Of a DNA stretch of 64,000 nt, positions 44,448 through 54,530 are shown piece after piece. Position 1 is the first letter of the stretch; every line of letters starts with the position of its first letter. The stretch spans positions 13,239,865 through 13,303,864 of the forward strand of contig NC_087082.1 in NCBI RefSeq assembly GCF_026151205.1. The letters are read 5' to 3'. Under the pieces are notes generated by a model. The model had not been told where the DNA came from. It saw only the letters and a list, made by a program, of their open reading frames with translations, and did not search any database. A program made the translations under genes and the position numbers. The stretch comes from Bolinopsis microptera (taxonomy: Eukaryota; Ctenophora; Tentaculata; Lobata; Bolinopsidae).

Positions 44448-46711
44448 ACTAAAAGTAAGATTGTGTTTAAATGGGTTTGGAACAACAGGATCTGGTGCCT
44501 CAGATATTGGGTAAGATGTATGGCCGGGTGTTGTTGATATAGTAGTTTACCAACAAACTAGGACTCGACCGGTGACCGAACTTTTGAGGGGGTCCCGGAC
44601 CCCAACTGCCAAACGGTTCCCGCGGGGCAGCCACGCCCATATTTGGCCCAAATTAGGCTCAATTTTGCCAAATACCCTAAATATGCCCAAAACCCAGATT
44701 TTAGGTGCCTAACTTGTAGCTTGTAGTCCCTTGAACTCGTATATACATTTTCATCAAGATTGAAAAAAATGACTGAGTAATATGAGCCAAAAACCATATG
44801 ACCATATTTGGGCATACGCACCAAATTTGATCGATTTTGGCCCATAAATTGGTCAAATATCAATATTTTTGAATGAAACCAAATTTATATGGAAGGTAAG
44901 CTTATACTACACATTCTCTATGATTAACAGCTCAGTATCTACCTAACTATGGATTCTGTGTTCAAATAATCGCAAAAAATGAACAAAATTGCCCATATCT
45001 TAGTTTGCGATATTTTCGAAACTGACTTCGCTCAAAACAATAGAACTCAATAGGGTTTCAATATTTTTACATCAAATTTTCAGAATCAATGTAGGATCGC
45101 ATTTCGACCTTAAGTTTTAATATGGAATTTTGAGTTAGGCCTTTTTAAAAATTTGGCGGCCAAATTCTGAAAAATGCCCGGCTAATGAGTTGCGAATTAT
45201 AAGGGTATTTTAAAGATTCTGTGCCGAATTAGGCTGCATATTGAATAATAATATACCCTGTATTTCATTTTGAGATTATACCACGAATTGATTTAATAAC
45301 CTTTATTAAAGATAAACGGAGAAGCTGAATGAAATGCCTCGCAATTGAAGACCAATAATAGCTCGGCTAGCAGATCACGTGACGATGAAGCGAAGCGGAT
45401 GTTAGACAGGGAGACTAGTTCATGGTAGTAAGTTTATTGGGGTTCCTTGATCTGAGTGGGGTTTTAATTAAAAAACGTAGATTTCAAATTAGCAGGCTAA
45501 AATTGATCAATGCAATGATAATTTATAAGTGTTGTAACAGGAGCTTATAATAAAAAGAGAGCTGAGGTGAGTATGGAGAGTGGTTTGGAATTTTAAATTT
45601 AGTGATTTTCTAATGAGCCCGGTATTTATCAATATCATTGTTACTGTTGAGTTCAATTATTATTAACAGTGGCACTAGTACGCTATTGATAAAACTTTTC
45701 TAGTTGGCAGATCGTGCGTTTTAGCTCCCCTCGGTCTGCACGTTTTCGACTCAATTAATATAAATGAACTCATTTGTAAAACGTGATCATTTGATAGATT
45801 ATAGAATATAGGTAGTATTGTGTAATATGTATCTATGTTAGTGAGTTATTATTATGTAGTGGAAGTGGAACATCGAGTTCTGGTCTACGTGAAAGGTTGG
45901 GCGGATCTGCACCTGGGAGAGTGCAGTTAATGCACCACCTCAGAGGAGAGGGGCTGTGAGACAATAAAGTTAGAGTTAAGGGCTTTAAAACACAATGATG
46001 TTCAGCGATTTAGACTGCACCTGGGAGATGATAAACATATCGCTTCAGAGTTAACTTTAAGGATAACAGCCTCATATAATAGAGATCATCATCAAAGGGG
46101 TAGGAGTGGCTAGTCAACAGAGTGCGAAGGTAACAGCTGAACCTGTAACTCTGGTTGAGTTCTGGTTGGCCGGGAGAGGGATCGACAGGGGACATATTAG
46201 TGTCATGGGTCATGGTTTATTTAAGCTAGGATTTTCAGCGTGAATATATACAAGTATTGACGGCCGACTTTATAGTATGTCTGGATATAGTAAGACTAAT
46301 AGTGTAGTGATTGTATTTTATATAGTGTATATTTCTATCGTTTTATAATACGTGTATTAAATTATTAATCATTAGGCCTTCAACGTCAGTGTGTAATAAT
46401 CGCCACTGTTCGTATCAATTAAACTTAAAGCAGGAATACCCACTGCTTACACATTTGCTAAACTTGTGTGCTAAAACCGGGAAATCTGCATTTCTTAGTC
46501 TTACACGTTAACATGTGGTCAGGTGGTACTCATAAAGTCATAAGAACTTTAGAGCATAAATGATATTGATATCAAAAAATTATCCGACAATGTTTAACAA
46601 TTCTTTGATTTATTAATTTTCATCACATTTTCATCATTATCATTATCGATTATTTTTCTATTATTAACGAAGAAAATTTGTATTTTGTTTTCCAACTGTA
46701 TACTTGCAGCA
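44448..46711. other. Intergenic region, unassigned
   Basis: AT-rich DNA with no convincing coding region. The stretch at 44560-45190 (GGTCCCGGACCCC, then repeated GGCCCAAATT-type motifs) looks like old transposon sequence without clear ends. 45700-45960 has a few G-rich blocks of unknown nature. 46440-46590 is repeated downstream of the next gene. Confidence 0.35.
46440..46590 (+). repeat. Direct repeat, 5' copy flanking the TSP1/lectin gene
   Basis: The block with GTGCTAAAACCGGGAAATCT, CTTACACGTTA and ATAAATGATATTGATATCA recurs in the same orientation at about 48695-48805 as TTAAAACCAGGAAATTTG, CTTACACGTTA and ATAAATGACATTGATATCAG. The copies sit just before and just after the gene at 46712-48407. 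Confidence 0.65.
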
Positions 46712-48407
46712 ATGAAGAAATTTACATATTTTATGGTCGGTTTTCTGCTTCTTTTCGGAATAAATACTGCTAGAATCAACACGGTACGTATTTCCGAATT
46801 CCAATAACAATTATAAAAACGAGCGTGCTGAATCACTCTACAGTCGATCTTCGAAATTTTTCTAAAAGGGCCCCTAACAGTTGAAACCAACTTCGATCGA
46901 CGTATTTTCGGACGCTGATTCCCAATCACCCCCCATGACATAGGGTTAAAATGCTCCCCTAGCGAGATATTGGCGAAAAACTGACTCGATCGCGTGATAT
47001 GACCATATACGGAAGTTAGTCTAATTTCTCGTTAGGGTTAGGGTTTCAGCATATGCTTTTGTTAGAGATTGGGTTAGGGTTAGGGTTGGAATCAGATTAG
47101 AGGGCTATGATTTCGAATAGTCATTCAGGGCCACCAAGAGAACGTGTTTAAGAAGTCACGTGACAGTCGAGTGTAGAGTGATTAATCATCATCCTTATAA
47201 AAACATAACTGCTGCATCTCCCACATATTGTTAACTCCTTAGAGTAGTAATAGTATACACTATAAACTATACAGTAAAACCCCGAAAATCAGCATAAATT
47301 GAAATAATATTAATGGTATTATTGCAGAGTTCATTTTAAAAATTAACCTTATCCTTATTAGTATTTTTTCATTTCATGGTGCTTGCCCCTTAGCTATTTT
47401 ACGTTTTTCAGGAACAAGAATCGAAAGAAATTGCTGCGGACGATCTCAAGGACCTTATCTTTACATCTATGCACAACATCGTATCCCTAAATGGTCTGGT
47501 TACTGAACTTACCCAAAGAATAGCCCAACTTACACTCTCGTTCGTTGATACTAAAACAGAAACAAAAATGGTGAAAACAGATATAGAAGACTTGAAGAAG
47601 GAGATGTATAAAGTAAATGAGGAGTTAAAGAAACTGAAGGAGTCTCGTGAGGGAAAGTGGACTGAGTACGGTGACTGGTCAGAGTGCTCAGCTGAGTGTG
47701 GGGGTGGAATACAGAACAGAACCAGATCCTGTACCAACCCTGGCCCTGCTAATGGAGAAGCTAATTGTGAGGGAGATGAAGAACAAACTCAGACGTGCAA
47801 TATGGACAAATGCCCAGTTAATGGAGGATGGACAAGTTGGGCAGATTGGTCCCAATGTTCTGTGCCGTGTGGAGGAGCTGGAACTAAAACGAGAAACAGG
47901 ACCTGCACAAATCCCTCTGTAGCACACGGAGGTAACGAATGTACTGGAACAGGCTCGGAAACTGGATCCTGTAACAAAGGAAACTGCGGCAATGTGGCCC
48001 GGATAGGAACAGCAACTCAAGTGAATACATACCATTCGCCTTCAACTGCCGACAAGGCAATTGATGGTAACACTGATGGTCATTGGAGTAGAAATTCTGT
48101 TGCAGGCCCTGCAACGGCTGGAAGTGGCGGTTGGTGGGCTCTTACGTTTCCTGAACCAATGTACATAGATTCTATCGATATTTATGGTCGAACGGGTTGC
48201 TGCGAACACGAAATCGACGGATCTACTGTCTCGATTGACGATCGAATAGTCAAGACCCTATATCACACCGGAAGTTTCCTTTACCAACTGACAACAATCA
48301 GAAGGGTTGGATCTCGAATAAAATTCAGGGGTCACGGGTCAGCTGATAGCAATAAGCATCTCGTCTTGGCTGAAGTTATGGTCTATGGAACATATGCAAA
48401 CGGTTAA
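46712..48407 (+). CDS. Secreted protein: coiled coil, two TSP1 repeats, FTP lectin domain
   Basis: Two exons, 46712-46783 and 47412-48407, phase 0 (donor GTACGT, acceptor TTTTTCAG), 355 residues. Exon 1 is a signal peptide (KKFTYFMVGFLLLFGINTA). Next comes a heptad-like region (about 45-103) with KTDIEDLKKEMYKVNEELKK, likely an oligomerising coiled coil. Two thrombospondin type-1 repeats follow: WTEYGDWSECSAECGGG (about 106) and WTSWADWSQCSVPCGG (about 164), each with the WxxW and CSxxCGGG signatures and six Cys. Residues 218-355 form an F5/8-like fucolectin (FTP) domain: NVARIGTATQVNTYHSPSTA, KAIDGNTDGHW, GWWALTF, IDSIDIYGRTGCCEHEIDGS, LAEVMVYG. The adjacent CC is typical of fucolectins. Extracellular glycan recognition, perhaps in immunity or matrix, is inferred from the domains. 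Confidence 0.88.
46831..47184. mobile_element. MITE-like element in the TSP1/lectin gene intron
   Basis: Left end AATCACTCTACAGTCGA and right end GACAGTCGAGTGTAGAGTGATT are inverted copies apart from a small indel. The core TGATTCCCAATCACCCCCCATGACATAGGGTT is an inverted relative of the core of the MITE at 43830. I found no certain target duplication. It includes a short run of TTAGGG-like hexamers (47033-47090). Confidence 0.55.
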
Positions 48408-48694
48408 ATTGAAAACGCGACTCTCCTCACGATTGTATTATGAGCTATGCAATGAAATATATTACATATATTAATATAGTGTAACATAATCAATTAATGA
48501 TACGTTTGTCTCACTGTTTCCTTTATTGTTTCCATTAACTCATTAAGATTGTTAAACATATAGAAAGTAAATCAATAAAATTCTGTTGGGATAAGACTGA
48601 AAAGCACAAAATCGTCACAGATGGTTCCAGATATGTATCGTATATCTCCCATACTAATAGTTTTTAAGTAGGCAGATCTTGCGTTTCAGCTCCC

Positions 48695-48805
48695 CCAATT
48701 CAACCTATTTGTTAAAACCAGGAAATTTGTATCTCTTACACGTTAGCAGCTCGCACCTTTAGACTTAGAGTATAAATGACATTGATATCAGAAATATCCA
48801 GCCTC
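48695..48805 (+). repeat. Direct repeat, 3' copy flanking the TSP1/lectin gene
   Basis: Downstream partner of the block at 46440-46590, about 75-80% alike by eye. Because the 5' copy ends about 120 bp before the signal-peptide ATG, this copy may be the leftover promoter side of a lost tandem gene duplicate. Confidence 0.6.
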
Positions 48806-49667
48806 TGGCTTTAGTTATTTGACCTCGAATAGTCCAATCTGGTGACCCATTAACAAACACTTGCAATCAGAATCTCCATCAAAAGATCCGACTAGAGCTT
48901 AAAATTCACATGTTCGAAAAATTAACGTTTACACCACCACGTGTGCTGATTATAATGCATAAACGGGGGTTTCAATAATTTGATTAGAATTTTTACACAG
49001 TTCATGTTAAATGTCAATGGCTGAGTTGTCGCTGTTCATTATATACGGATCACTGCATAAGCTGCATTAAATTTAATTCGGAAAATTATGGGTAGCTGAA
49101 TCGAACCAATGATCGGAATTTAATTTAATAAGTCAGGTCTCCGTCTAGGTGGTGTGTTACATCTCTGATTCACGTTCTCATTTTCAACACAAGTGTGATT
49201 TAGTGTGAACTTATTATGTTGCACTCTTGTAGTACAGCTGCTGCTCTCATTATGAATTGTATTTGTAAAACGGGGGTTTCGATAATTTGATTCGAATTTT
49301 TACACAGTACATATTACTATATACAAAGAAACACTATTTTGATGAGAAAATTAAGTACAAGCCTCATGAAAGATCTTCGAATACATTTTTTGCTAAGGAT
49401 TATTATAAATATTTTACACTGCAACGTTCAGTAATGCTATTTAAAATTGAAAGGTTTCTATTATAATTCGAAATTGTAATGATAATACATGAATAAAATA
49501 TAGCGCACGACATTGATCAATTCCTGGTACCCCTTCCCTAGTGACATTTGTAATATCTGCAAGTAAATTGTTTCGGAATCCCTGCCCAACATTCCTTTAA
49601 TAAAAATTCTGGAAAATCTCCCCTCCTCTTAACCCAGCTCGTGCCTGAAAGCAAACATCTACTTCTC
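48806..49667. repeat. Spacer with a 40-bp direct repeat
   Basis: ACGGGGGTTTC, then AATTTGATT and GAATTTTTACACAGT, occurs at about 48963 and again at about 49270, in the same orientation and with a few changes. The rest is AT-rich with no gene recognised. Confidence 0.55.
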
Positions 49668-51404
49668 CTAAAGTGCCACCAGTTTCTCCCTCTTCTCTTT
49701 CTCCAGCAATTTCATTTCAAGTTCCTTGATCTCGGCAGTAGTCAAGTACCTCAGCACTCCATGCACTCGGTTATCCTCGTCTTCAGTCATTCTACCGTCC
49801 ATACACCGGTACACGATTCTACCAAGCTCGATCACATCTGGGAGGGTATAAGTCAGTTTGGAAGTGTCTTGAGATGAGATTTGAGATGCAGTTTGCCGAC
49901 GATACAGTTTGCTTACGGTTAAATTAAAGATAACAAGTAAAAGTAGCTTAGTTTGCAGCATAAATTCGCAGAATAAGTAGTAGTTGATAACCTATCGAAT
50001 ATGATTTGACTTTAAACATAGTCTTCAATTAAATCACAAAAAATAACTGTGGACGTACCATTGTGAAAGACGATATTGTTGTTGATGAAACAAGGGCAGT
50101 CCTTCTCCTCGCAGTGAATAATGTCGTTACCGTAACACGTGCACATCTCACAGTCCTTCTTGAACTTCTCCCCAACATCGTAGTTCATTCCGTTCACTGA
50201 GCACTTGTCAGGGCACTGCAAAGTTTGTTTGATTTTTGAATGTAGGTATTGATTTCTTGGAATCTATAAAGTACAGTTTATCTTGATAGTAGATCGGTTC
50301 CCCGACAGACGCCCTAAGTTGATGTGCTTGGTTCCTCACTAAGTCTGGTTATTAAGGCGTGGTTAAGCCAAACTTAAGGGACACTTAAGGCACAGTATTC
50401 ACTGAACTTATAATTCGATGTACTATGAGGCCTCATGTTGTTGTGTTAAATTTTTGCTCTGTGAAGAGAGAAATAAGAAAACATTGTTATTGCTAGAGTT
50501 TTTATTGTGAAGAGCAACTCTGGCGAACACACGAAACTAAAACATCAGTCGAACAAAATATAAGTTCTTCGAATTGCATGGGGTCAAGCATAGTGAGGAA
50601 GTGTTACTGTCATGACTCATGATTATAGAGATAACGTTAATTGAAAGTTAGCATTGCAACTATTCATAAATTATAGTGGATGCAAACAAAAAGCTTGCAA
50701 TAGATAAACAAAGCTATAATGTATTATTGTTACTTAAACTTAAAAGTTAAAGCAACTATTATACGAGGGGAATAAATTCCAACTTTTATAATTAAACAAT
50801 ATTCAGGACGCACCTCTCGGTTAATACAAGTGAAAGATCCATCATCGCACTCGCAGTTGTCACATGTTTCGTCATTGTACCACTTCGTTCCATGGTCGTA
50901 TCTATTCCCCTTGTAGAAACACTGTCTGGGGCACTTTAGTGTTGCTGGGCACTTAATGTGGCCTGGGGTGGTGCGGTTGAAACATAGAAGTGAATACGAT
51001 AGTTTGTAAACAATAGCTTTAAAATAACAGATGTTAATTGTCTTCAGCTGTGCAGGTGGAAGGGTTAAAAGTCAACCTGCAGTCTGCACCACTTTATATA
51101 AAATATCTTATGATATTCGGTCCTATCACGGATTGGTCTGGGAATGATATATCATATTTATAAGTTGAATTAAGTATGCATTGCTTAAATATGAATATCA
51201 CATGACTTCAGGTTGAAACTATCAGCACCTTTAAATCGTTATCCTAGTCAACATTTCATTCTTACCGGGTAAACAGACGCACTCATCACATCCGATCGTT
51301 ATTATCTGGTTGACTCTGTACTCGCTGCCATCGTGACTGCACCCATGAGGGGCTAAGTGAGCCAGACTCACCAGTGTGCTCAGTGTTACCACAATCAGCA
51401 ACAT
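49668..51404 (-). CDS. Small secreted cysteine-rich protein, VWC-like modules, four exons
   Basis: Minus-strand exons 51404-51266, 50962-50814, 50215-50059 and 49867-49668 join in matching phases (1, 0, 1) to 214 residues. Exon 1 starts with a signal peptide (MLLIVVTLSTLVSLAHLAP) and GCDECVCLPG. Exon 2 has KCPRQCFYKGNRYDHGTKWY, then CDNCECDDGSFTC. Exon 3 has CPDKCSVNGMNYDVGEKF, then DCEMCTCYGNDIIHCEEKDC. The C-x2-C-x-C and C-x-G-x-x-Y patterns are those of von Willebrand factor C-like modules, which often bind BMP-type ligands or matrix. The fourth exon is charged and helical (TTAEIKELEMKLLEKEKREK). Its own frame extends upstream to an ATG at 49961 with a hydrophobic start, so an alternative first exon is possible. 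Ligand unknown. Confidence 0.78.
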
Positions 51405-51827
51405 CTCTTCAAATTAGTCCTTTATCAAAACTTACCAGGGTCTCCTAAATGGAGTTTTGAACGAAATTAAATGGATGAATCAGCTTTTCTAAATTTAATA
51501 CGGCTTTGAGCGGCATTTATAATATAGGTGTCAAATATACGTTATGGGTGATAATTTATAGAATTGGGTCACGGGACTCGGAACATATTTCAAAAATATG
51601 CTTATATTAGCCACATATGGCTATATTCCAAAACGCTAGAACTAGAAGTACATGACATTAAACGGCACAGTTCGAACCGAGTACGGTAAAATCGGTATCA
51701 TGTGTAAGTTTATAACCTACTAAAAGTACTAACGACGTTATAATATTTCAAATAAATATTTGACGGGTATCTGTACCATCCACCCGTTAAGGTATCATCA
51801 TCACAGGTTAAAATTGTATTTGTCACC

Positions 51828-54530
51828 TTAAGGGGAGATACACCAAAAACGTTTTTGCTCCGAACATCGATTTTATTTTATATTATGGTTAAATAGACAA
51901 AAAGAATAAGATTGCAAACCTTCAAAATTTTCTAAAAATATTCCCTCATCGAGAAAAAAAATATTTTTCTTTTTCGAAAATTTTTAAAATTTTGATAAGT
52001 CTGTCACTGTGATACCGATAGTTCGGCCATTTTAAAAGTTTTTTAGCTGATTTTTTTACTGAACATTACTTACAATCCGTACAAGAAGCCATTGAAAGGA
52101 TTATATAATTCTTCCAAGCAGAGTTACTGGCTTTACTCCACCTCTGTATCCACCTCTCCAAGAACTTTTACGAAGCTACTGAGCTCCACATCTGTATCGA
52201 CAGCAAAGCAGTTCTTCTTGCCTTATCGGGCACTATAACCCGATCCCACCTCATCCTAGACACTCTAGGAGCCTTCAACGCACTTAGCAGGACGCTATCC
52301 GTCACCCTCCACTGGGTACCGGCGCATAGTGGAATTAAAGGCAATGATCTCGCAGATTCTCTGGCAAACAAAGGATCCGACTCTCCTCCCATTGGACCGC
52401 CTCCTTTTGCCCCTTACACTCACTCCTCTCTCTCTAATATTTTAGACAGTTACTTTTCTCGACTTCACTATATTCGTTTATTACTCTTCAGATCCTCCAC
52501 TGATTTTCACCAATCCAACATTATTAGTTTCTTTGACAGACACCTTGACGTTAAACGACATAATAGAGACAATATCAGAATTCTTACCCATCTATTCACA
52601 GGATGCAGTTATCTCAGATATTTCCAAAACAAGATTGGCAACGAACCCAACAGCATATGCAAAAAGTGTGATGAAGACAAGGAAACTACAGCACACTACC
52701 TCACAAGCTGTCCAGCATTCTCCATACACAGGAAATACTACCTTGGTAACTATACCATCAGAGAGGACACCTTCCATCAAACCTTCTCTATCAGTAACAT
52801 AGTGGGGTTCGCTAGAGCTACCAAGTATCTAGATTTCTATGAACCCCCTTAGTCTCTTTCTCTTAGCCATAGCTGACGTAATTGTCCCTCTACCACAATC
52901 ACCCTCCCCTCCCCAGATCGTGTTCAGACTTGCAGCAGGTCCTGCTACCCAGCCAGTTCTAAGGGCTCAATAGTCCACTGGACGGCTCTCGTAGCTTGAC
53001 TTAATGCTTGTCTCTCTCTCCCCCCCCCCCCCCCCCACCCCTTTTTTTCTTCTTTGCTGATTGTGGAAGGGACAACCACGTTACATACTCAGTCTCCTTT
53101 TATTTCTCATTCACATGATTCAGTGACCTCCCCAGCCCTCTATATCTTTAACATGATACCTCCCAGGACCATAGTATTCCATACCAGACATTTCTTTAAC
53201 TCCTCGTTACAGCAAGACTAATACAACACGGAGAAGAAAAGAAATAGAGACAAGAATACGACAGCCATGGACTCTTACAAAAGACTAACAGAAGGAACAT
53301 CCCGGTTTGATCCTTCTGAACTATGCATCTTATATCGGTATAGTATTGGTATCTATTTATTACCTATTGTTATTTTTTATCTTTGCTAGTTAATCAGGTT
53401 TTTGGGTACCGGGCCATCCTGTTTACCTTGCTATGGGCCGTTCCCCTGGCTTCTGCAGGTCTAGTTTACCCATATATATATATATAATTGAACGATAAAT
53501 GACGAAGTTACAGACCAAACAAGGTCGAAAAAATACAAATTGAAATGTTTCCCACTTCTAAAGTTGTACATTTCACCAATCACCCGGGTCAGCAGATATC
53601 GCTTCAAAAATTCTTGTGAGTGTAGCTGATGATCATATCAAACTTTTTGGAGTAGGATTTCTCTCAGATTTGAGTTTTAAGCTATGCAATGTGGCCTCAA
53701 ACGACTTAGTAAAATTCATCGTAAAAAAGGGCAAAAAAAGGCAGATTTAAGGCTTAAAATGCCTATAACTCAAAAAGTATCAGTTTTTTTGAAATCATTT
53801 TTAGCTCGAACACAAGGGTCCCCCCTTGTATAAATTTTGTACAAATTGTACACATTTTTTTACAAATTTTGTGTCTTTAAATATTATAAATGTCGTACTA
53901 AAAGATTCGTCTTACCAAGCTGATTACGATCCTGTAGAAATTATTTCAAAAAAACTGATACTTTTTGAGTTATAGGCATTTTAAGCCTTAAATCTGCCTT
54001 TTTTGCCCTTTTTTACGATGAATTTTACTAAGTCGTTTGAGGCCACATTGCATAGCTTAAAACTCAAATCTGAGAGAAATCCTACTCCAAAAAGTTTGAT
54101 ATGATCATCAGCTACACTCACAAGAATTTTTAAAGCGATATCTGCTGACCCGGGTGATTGGTGAAATGTACAACTTTAGAAGTGGGAAAAATTTCAATTT
54201 TTATTTTTTCGACCTTGTTTGGTCTGTAACTTCGTCATTTATCGTTCAATTATATAATCCTTTCAATGACTTCTTGTACGGATTGTAAGTAATGTTCAGT
54301 AAAACAATCAGCTAAAAAACTTTTAAAATGGCCGAACTATCGGTATTACAGTGACAGACTTCTCAAAATTTTTAAAATTTTCGAAAAAGAAAAATTTTTT
54401 TTTTCTCGATGAGGGAATATTTTAAGAAAATTTTGAAAGTGTGCAATCTTATTCTTTTTGTCTATTTAACCATAATATAAAATAAAATCGATGTTCGGAG
54501 CAAAAACGTTTTTGGTGTATCTCCCCTTAA
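51828..54530. mobile_element. TTAA-flanked fold-back element interrupted by a LINE
   Basis: The ends TTAAGGGGAGATACACC and GGTGTATCTCCCCTTAA bound two long inverted arms. The left arm is 51828-52110 plus about 53485-53795; the right arm is about 53940-54530. The arms match closely over some 600 bp (for example AAACGTTTTTGCTCCGAACA and TCGTTTGAGGCC-type blocks). The loop of about 140 bp is AT-rich. The interrupted left arm rejoins exactly when the LINE is removed. Native length would be about 1.3 kb; no coding region of its own. Confidence 0.87.
52111..53484 (+). mobile_element. 5'-truncated LINE with RNase H domain and zinc-binding C-terminus
   Basis: An open frame without its own ATG runs from the insertion point to TAG at 52851. 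It starts inside RNase H: FQAELLALL, then ELHICIDSKAVLLALSG and LHWVPAHSGIKGNDLADSLA, the usual acidic and His motifs. After a linker comes ICKKCDEDKETTAHYLTSCP (C-x2-C-x8-H-x4-C), typical of the C-terminus of Jockey/I/R1-like LINEs. The 3' UTR has a poly-C/T stretch and ends in a (TA)n tail. TATAATT-type sequence is repeated at both junctions (52103-52110 and about 53478-53486). The frame has no internal stop, so the insertion is young. Confidence 0.87.

Noticed and set aside
44558-44863. 101-codon minus-strand frame
   Set aside because: No domain, low-complexity AT-rich context, and surrounding sequence looks like old non-coding repeat.
47408-48114. Minus-strand frames over the TSP1/lectin gene
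   Set aside because: Antisense shadows of a well-supported coding exon; Cys/Ser-rich only because of the TSP1 codons.
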